Shown here: one piece after another, positions 5,949 to 9,198 of the stretch
Layout of the letters: every line of letters starts with the position of its first letter
Position numbering within the stretch: position 1 is the first letter of the stretch
Notes under the pieces: generated by a model
What the model saw: only the letters and a program-made list of their open reading frames with translations
What the model was told of the DNA's origin: nothing
Database searches by the model: none
Position numbers and translations under genes: made by a program
DNA from: Anaerolineae bacterium
Lineage (GTDB): Bacteria; Chloroflexota; Anaerolineae; SpSt-600
Direction of reading: 5' to 3'
Length of the DNA: 9,198 nt
Assembly: GCA_028275425.1 (NCBI GenBank)
Contig: JAPWUT010000054.1
Location: 1 to 9,198 of the forward strand

Positions 5949-7679
5949 TTAAGGCCCCCAAGAGATGTTGTGGTCCATCCAGTTCCCAATTGATTCGGAG
6001 AGGGTGGTGAGTAGGCGGAAATCTGAGCCGTTGGCCTGCATGGTATATAAGCCCCACTTGCCCCCTCGGTGGGAGAGGAAGGCCAAACAGCGCCCATCGG
6101 GGGACCAAACGGGAAGGCCGTCTATGTCTGGGTCTGTGGTGAGGCGGTTGATTTTGCCTGTCTTTAATTCCAAGACGTATATCTCCCAGTTGCCATCCCT
6201 TTCCGCCGACATGAAGGCAATCTTTGAGCCGTCTGGCGAGAAGGAGGGGGCGGTATCGCCGGGGGAGGAGGTGAGCAGGCGGAAGTTTGAGCCGTCGGCG
6301 TTCAAGGAGATAAGGCCGCAATTTGAGGTGGACGGGATGCACCCTTGGAATACCAAGCTTCGGCCATCGGGCGACCAGGCCGGCCTTGTGCCAAAGGCCA
6401 ATTCATGCGTTTCTTCTAAGCCCAAAACCCAGCCGAGGTAAATCCTCCATTTCCTATCGCTTTCCCGGCGGGAGGCGAAGGCCATCTGTTTGCCGTCTGG
6501 AGACCAGGAAGGGAAGGCGTCTTCAGCATACGTGGTGACCCTCGTCCTTTCACCGCCTGAGGATGGGATGCGAGCCAATCCTATCATGTCTTCCTGAAGG
6601 GAGCGAAATAGTAAGGCGGTTCCATCAGGGGAGAAGGCAGGGTTGGAGGCTTTTTCGGTTATTTTGCGGATTTGGCCTCGGTTCAGGTCCATGGAGTAAA
6701 TCGTAAATGTGGATTTGATTGGGTCGTAATCAGCCCAGGCGATGTGGCCTGAGCATGTGCCTGAAGGCCTGGTAGTTGTGAAGACGGCGGTAGAAGTTGG
6801 CCCTGGGGAGGGAGTCGGAGTTGCTACGTGGCAGAATGTATAGGCTTTGTATAATTCGGCTTTGATTTTGGAGTCGGGTTCAGGTATGAGTTTATATTGG
6901 GCTTCGGCTTTACACCATTCTCCGCGGTAAGCAAGAGCTCTGGCGTATTCTGTTCGGGCTTCTCGGAGTTTGGCTTTGGCGTCTTTGTAATCGGGGTATT
7001 TTTGGGCGATTGTCTCCAGGGCTTGGATAGCTTTTTCCCAATCCGCTCCCCAAAAGGTAATGGCTTCAAGGTACAGGGTGGCTTTCTCTTTCTCTTCGTT
7101 TATCTTTGGGTCTTGCGGATTGAAGGTGAGGGCTTTCTCAAAGTATTGGATGGCTATTTCCAGCTCGTTTTCTTGGACTTTGGCCAGTCCTGCTTGGTAG
7201 AAGGCCGAGCTCATCATATCAATTACGGCTGCTTTTCGGTAATCTGGGGCCAGGAGGTGGAGGTTTTCCAGGGCGCGGGCGGCTTCTTCCCATTTCCCTT
7301 CCTGGTAGAGCTTTTGGGCTTCTTGGAAGGCGTTTTCCAGGACGTTTTCAGTTATCTGTTGTTGGGGTGTGGCTGCTATGGTCTGCTGGAGTAAGGGTTT
7401 TAGTTCGGAGATTTTGCGGAGGGCCTCCTCGTTCTGGGGGTAAAGGCGCAAGGCTTCTTCAAACTCGGCGTAGGCGAGTTCAATGTTGCCTTCTTTCAAG
7501 TAAGCTTCTCCGCGCTTGTAGTGTTCCCAGGAGCGTTGTTGAAGGGATTGGTTTATTTTTTCCACTCCTTGTTTTAGGCCGAAGTATCCGGCCAAGGAGA
7601 AGAGGCAGGCTCCGGCTAAGAGGATTACGGCCAGGGCCAAGAATTGGTATTTTTTGTGTGTCATTTTGTTGAGGAACAT
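5949..7679 (-). CDS. Membrane-anchored TPR and TolB-like beta-propeller protein
   Basis: A 576-residue protein. Residues 1-10 are basic and 11-34 form one transmembrane helix with no cleavage site that I trust, so the rest is probably outside the membrane. Residues about 50-280 are helical TPR-type repeats ('WEHYKRGEAYLKEGNIELAYAEF', given as start and pattern; later units at 116-147, 157-190 and 211-245). A Pro/Thr spacer (about 286-305, TPTPSPGPTST) links to a TolB/PD40 propeller with SPDG signatures at 350, 393, 436, 481 and 526, ending NISWGP. The propeller is probably for protein binding. TPR plus PD40 envelope proteins are common in Chloroflexota, but I do not know a specific function. 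ATG 7679 is secure: GGAGG (7691-7687) is 7 bases upstream. It is the first gene of the leftward operon, 1 base before the GH57 start. Confidence 0.9.
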   Translation of the reverse strand: MFLNKMTHKKYQFLALAVILLAGACLFSLAGYFGLKQGVEKINQSLQQRSWEHYKRGEAYLKEGNIELAYAEFEEALRLYPQNEEALRKISELKPLLQQTIAATPQQQITENVLENAFQEAQKLYQEGKWEEAARALENLHLLAPDYRKAAVIDMMSSAFYQAGLAKVQENELEIAIQYFEKALTFNPQDPKINEEKEKATLYLEAITFWGADWEKAIQALETIAQKYPDYKDAKAKLREARTEYARALAYRGEWCKAEAQYKLIPEPDSKIKAELYKAYTFCHVATPTPSPGPTSTAVFTTTRPSGTCSGHIAWADYDPIKSTFTIYSMDLNRGQIRKITEKASNPAFSPDGTALLFRSLQEDMIGLARIPSSGGERTRVTTYAEDAFPSWSPDGKQMAFASRRESDRKWRIYLGWVLGLEETHELAFGTRPAWSPDGRSLVFQGCIPSTSNCGLISLNADGSNFRLLTSSPGDTAPSFSPDGSKIAFMSAERDGNWEIYVLELKTGKINRLTTDPDIDGLPVWSPDGRCLAFLSHRGGKWGLYTMQANGSDFRLLTTLSESIGNWMDHNISWGP

Positions 7680-7700
7680 GGGTTAACCTCCGATAGGTTA

Positions 7701-7728
7701 ATTATAGCGGGCAATGGGGAAAAGGCAA
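7701..7728 (-). promoter_or_regulatory. Promoter of the TPR-propeller/GH57 operon
   Basis: On the - strand TTGCCT (7728-7723), a 16-base spacer and a perfect TATAAT (7706-7701) form a sigma-70-type promoter. The start point would lie near 7695, giving a leader of only about 16 bases before ATG 7679 that still contains the GGAGG site. The -35 matches 4 of 6 consensus bases. Confidence 0.72.
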
Positions 7729-7736
7729 CTTGCTTA

Positions 7737-7844
7737 CTCTTTTGGTTTTGTGGGGGCCCTCTGCCAGGGGGCTTGCGCCCCTGGACCCCCGTTTTCCCAC
7801 CCCCGTGGGCTTAGGGTTTGCCAGCGTTTTGGGCCCCCCTCGTG
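7737..7844 (+). repeat. GC-rich intergenic repeat, copy 1
   Basis: First copy of a direct repeat. It starts CTCTTTTGGTTTT, carries an imperfect palindrome CCAGGGGG/CCCCTGG (7764-7784) followed by ACCCCCGTT, and ends with a 23-base block (7821-7843) identical to copy 2 (7971-7993). It lies between two divergent promoters. Frames through it encode only Gly/Pro/Arg-rich low-complexity peptides, so I treat it as non-coding. Strand is nominal. Confidence 0.85.
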
Positions 7845-7874
7845 GCGGGGTGGCTAATGTGGGCGACTCGCCCC

Positions 7875-7994
7875 CTCTTTTGGTTTTTGGGGGCACATCC
7901 CCCAAACCCCCTGCCAGGGGGCTTGCGCCCCCTGGACCCCCGTTGCCCACCCTCGTTGGCTTTGGGCTCGCCAGCGTTTTGGGCCCCCCTCGTA
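7875..7994 (+). repeat. GC-rich intergenic repeat, copy 2
   Basis: Second copy, offset 150 bases from copy 1 over the central palindrome (7911 vs 7761) and the 3' block (7971 vs 7821), and 138 bases at the 5' edge. The difference comes from a 12-base gain that creates a perfect hairpin TTTGGGGG/CCCCCAAA (7886-7906). Here the palindrome is perfect: CCAGGGGG (7914-7921) with CCCCCTGG (7928-7935). Strand is nominal. Confidence 0.85.
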
Positions 7995-8021
7995 GGCTGA
8001 CCCAATAACCCCACCAAAATT

Positions 8022-8065
8022 TCCCCCTTCCCTCGCAGGGAAGAGGGTCAGGGGGTTAGGTCAGA
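8022..8065. repeat. Palindromic intergenic element (CCCTTCCCT/AGGGAAGAGGG type)
   Basis: A perfect inverted repeat CTTCCCT (8027-8033), CGC, AGGGAAG (8037-8043) extends outward with CCC/GGG pairs and is followed by TCAGGGGGTTAGG. It resembles the dispersed 'CCCTC-CCC...GGG-GAGGGTCAGGG' palindromes found between genes in many bacterial genomes. The likeness is from memory; whether it repeats in this genome cannot be seen here. Confidence 0.6.
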
Positions 8066-8090
8066 AGGGGGCTTCGCCCCCTGGACCCCC
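8066..8090 (+). repeat. GC-rich intergenic repeat, partial third copy
   Basis: GGGGGCTTCGCCCCCTGGACCCCC matches the palindromic core of copies 1 and 2 (in pieces: GGGGGCTT, GCCCCCTGG, ACCCCC) with one G missing from the loop. The perfect hairpin is AGGGGGC/GCCCCCT with a 3-base loop. The left and right parts of the full unit are absent. Confidence 0.75.
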
Positions 8091-8113
8091 AGGTTTTCGG
8101 AAGGGGGCGGAGT

Positions 8114-8142
8114 TTGACACCTTGGGGCCTCTAAAGTATAAT
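8114..8142 (+). promoter_or_regulatory. Perfect consensus sigma-70 promoter of secD
   Basis: TTGACA (8114-8119), a 17-base spacer and TATAAT (8137-8142) match the consensus at all 12 positions with the optimal spacing. Transcription would begin near 8149, leaving a leader of about 24 bases with the strong AAGGAGGGG ribosome site. No operator-like dyad overlaps it. Confidence 0.9.
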
Positions 8143-8160
8143 CGGCGACAGATTTGGCTC

Positions 8161-8169
8161 AAGGAGGGG
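8161..8169 (+). promoter_or_regulatory. Ribosome binding site deciding the secD TTG start
   Basis: AAGGAGGGG lies just before TTG 8173 (5 bases after AGGAGG). No ATG or GTG in this frame occurs near enough to compete, and the N-terminal membrane helix starts right after this codon. Confidence 0.8.
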
Positions 8170-8172
8170 AAA

Positions 8173-9198
8173 TTGCGAGAGAGGAACCTTCTGACGCTCT
8201 TGGCCATTGTGCTTCTTATATCCTTCTGCTTGTGGGTGGATTTGCCCCAAACTAAAGCCCTAAACTTGCAGGTTGGTCCGGTAAAACTATACCGCGAGAT
8301 TAAGTTCCGCCTCGGCCTTGATTTGCAGGGAGGCCTCCAAGTCGTTTTAGAGGCTGATGTCCCACCTGGAGAAGCCCTCAGGCCTGAGTCTATGGATGCA
8401 GCCCGCAATATTGTCCAGAACCGCGTTGACGGTATGGGGGTGGTGGAAGCAGTGGTGCAGCGCCAAGGGGAGAGGCGTATCTTGGTGGAACTGCCAGGCA
8501 TCGCTAACCCCGATGAAGCTATCGCTACTTTGAAGACTACAGGACGCCTGGAGTTTGTAGAAGCAGGACTTGCTCAGCTCCCTGAGGGCCTCAAAATCCT
8601 GACTACTTACGAGGTAACCCCTTCTCTATCCATAACCCCGACAGTTACGCCCGAAATAACCCCAACCGCTACAGGCGAAGTCACCCCCGCTTTGGAAATG
8701 ACCCCCACCCCTTCACTTGAGGTTAGCCCAACGCCAACATTGGAGGTTACGCCTACCGCAACTTTGGCCCCTGCAGCAACGCCAGAATTGACCCCGACTA
8801 TTACTCCTGGGATTGCTCCTACTGCTACCCCAACCCCTACACAGGAAATCAGTCCCACCGTCAGGATTTACCGGACAATTATGACCGGCAAGCATTTGAG
8901 GTCGGCTAAAGTTGGCAGCGATGAGTTTGGAAGGCCGGAGATTGACTTTGAGCTTACTCCGGAAGGTACGGAGATTTTCGCCAAATATACCAGGGAGCAC
9001 GTAGGTGAATTTTTGGCCATAGTGCTTGATGGGGTGGTAATTTCTTGCCCGAGGATAAGGGAGCCGATAACCGAAGGGAGGGGTAGGATTACCAGTGAGA
9101 AGGGTTTCACCCTTGAGGAAGCCAGGCATCTGGCCGTTATCCTCCAGTACGGCGCTTTACCTGTCCCCCTCAAAGTAATCCAAGTTAGGTCAGTAGGG
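8173..9198 (+). CDS. secD: Protein translocase subunit SecD, 5' part (partial)
   Basis: SecD works with SecF at the SecYEG channel and uses the proton-motive force to help exported proteins leave the membrane. The 342 codons present run off the window. Residues 5-22 form TM1. The signature 'FRLGLDLQGGLQVVLEAD' (45-62) opens the extracytoplasmic P1 domain. Further family segments are 'NRVDGMGVVEAVVQ' (83-96), 'LVELPGI' (104-110), 'GRLEFVEAG' (124-132), 'MTGKHLRSAKV' (237-247), 'GRPEIDFELTPEG' (253-265), 'AIVLDGVVISCPRI' (282-295) and 'LQYGALPVPLKV' (324-335). Later TM helices and secF are outside. Residues about 148-229 are a Thr/Pro-rich insert in P1, where other SecD proteins have a short loop. 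The start is TTG 8173, after AAGGAGGGG and a perfect promoter. Identification is firm; only the insert is odd. Confidence 0.95.
   Translation, partial: MRERNLLTLLAIVLLISFCLWVDLPQTKALNLQVGPVKLYREIKFRLGLDLQGGLQVVLEADVPPGEALRPESMDAARNIVQNRVDGMGVVEAVVQRQGERRILVELPGIANPDEAIATLKTTGRLEFVEAGLAQLPEGLKILTTYEVTPSLSITPTVTPEITPTATGEVTPALEMTPTPSLEVSPTPTLEVTPTATLAPAATPELTPTITPGIAPTATPTPTQEISPTVRIYRTIMTGKHLRSAKVGSDEFGRPEIDFELTPEGTEIFAKYTREHVGEFLAIVLDGVVISCPRIREPITEGRGRITSEKGFTLEEARHLAVILQYGALPVPLKVIQVRSVG
8614..8859 (+). repeat. Degenerate PT-rich coding repeat inside secD
   Basis: About 82 codons encode a low-complexity stretch dominated by Thr, Pro, Glu, Ala and Val, with dipeptide TP recurring every few residues (EVTP, EITP, EMTP, ELTP, TPTP). 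At DNA level, GARRTNACCCC-like blocks recur irregularly. The protein should be disordered there and exposed outside the membrane. Frame is kept throughout, and conserved SecD sequence resumes after it. Confidence 0.85.

Larger units (their letters stand above)
7707..8113. other. Non-coding repeat-filled spacer between divergent transcription units
   Basis: About 400 bases separate the leftward promoter (7701-7728) from the secD promoter (8114-8142). It holds the two long repeat copies, the partial third copy and at least four hairpins. No gene with plausible codon use, ribosome site or recognisable product was found on either strand, and no tRNA or recognised RNA gene. Confidence 0.75.

Noticed and set aside
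5948..6097. 50-codon N-terminal extension of the GH57 gene
   Set aside because: It overlaps the end of the TPR-propeller gene, has low-complexity Pro/Ser sequence, and GH57 proteins begin at the MPLYLAFIWHMHQP segment with a ribosome site before ATG 5947.
5932..6441. Antisense and alternate-frame proteins inside the TPR-propeller gene (5932-6342 and 5965-6441)
   Set aside because: They overlap the SPDG propeller repeats in another frame, and the repeated motif keeps several frames open by chance.
7702..8017. Several 60-90 residue frames on both strands of the repeat block
   Set aside because: They are Gly/Pro/Arg low-complexity translations of the palindromic repeats with no ribosome site; the repeats explain them.
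7737..8090. Possible CRISPR array or insertion sequence
   Set aside because: There are only two long copies plus one fragment, no regular 20-50 base repeats with unique spacers, and no transposase or terminal inverted repeats.
8607..8858. Antisense Val/Gly-rich frame opposite the SecD insert
   Set aside because: It is the complement of the PT-rich coding repeat, with no start signal and no recognisable domain.

Overview
The window looks like a chromosomal segment of a Chloroflexota bacterium, possibly Anaerolineae-like. This assignment is inference. It rests on proline/threonine-rich 'TPTP' spacers in two exported or membrane proteins, a DUF951 protein, a SecD of the short type with a PT-rich insert, GC-rich palindromic intergenic repeats, and frequent TTG/GTG starts behind strong AGGAGG ribosome sites. 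No phage, transposase, CRISPR or defence genes are seen, and no tRNA or rRNA gene was recognised.

Left block, + strand (2-3200): the 3' end of rplA (L1); a well-formed L10 leader with a terminator and an alternative antiterminator pairing; rplJ (L10) from a TTG start; rplL (L7/L12); a GC-rich hairpin; a small two-helix membrane protein with two zinc ribbons; and rimO, the ribosomal protein S12 methylthiotransferase. In many bacteria rpoB follows rplL. Here a membrane zinc-ribbon protein and rimO take that place.

Middle block, - strand (7679 down to 3197): four tightly packed genes, converging on rimO with a 4-base tail-to-tail overlap. In order of transcription they are a membrane-anchored TPR plus TolB-like beta-propeller protein, a 728-residue GH57 glycoside hydrolase with a C-terminal beta-sandwich-like domain, a DUF951 protein, and a YkvA-like DUF1232 membrane protein. 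Spacings are 1, 8 and 10 bases, and two ribosome sites overlap the preceding stop codon. One operon is therefore likely, read from a promoter at 7701-7728.

Right block (7707-9198): about 400 bases of non-coding, GC-rich repeats (two copies of a 110-120 base unit offset by 150 bases, a third partial copy, and several perfect hairpins) separate the leftward operon from secD on the + strand. secD has a perfect consensus promoter (TTGACA, 17 bases, TATAAT), starts at TTG 8173 and runs off the window end. Its extracytoplasmic P1 region carries an insert of about 82 residues rich in Thr and Pro.

Most genes are housekeeping. The items most worth a second look are the PT-rich insert in SecD, the GH57/TPR-propeller operon, the membrane zinc-ribbon gene between rplL and rimO, and the repeat block between the divergent promoters.
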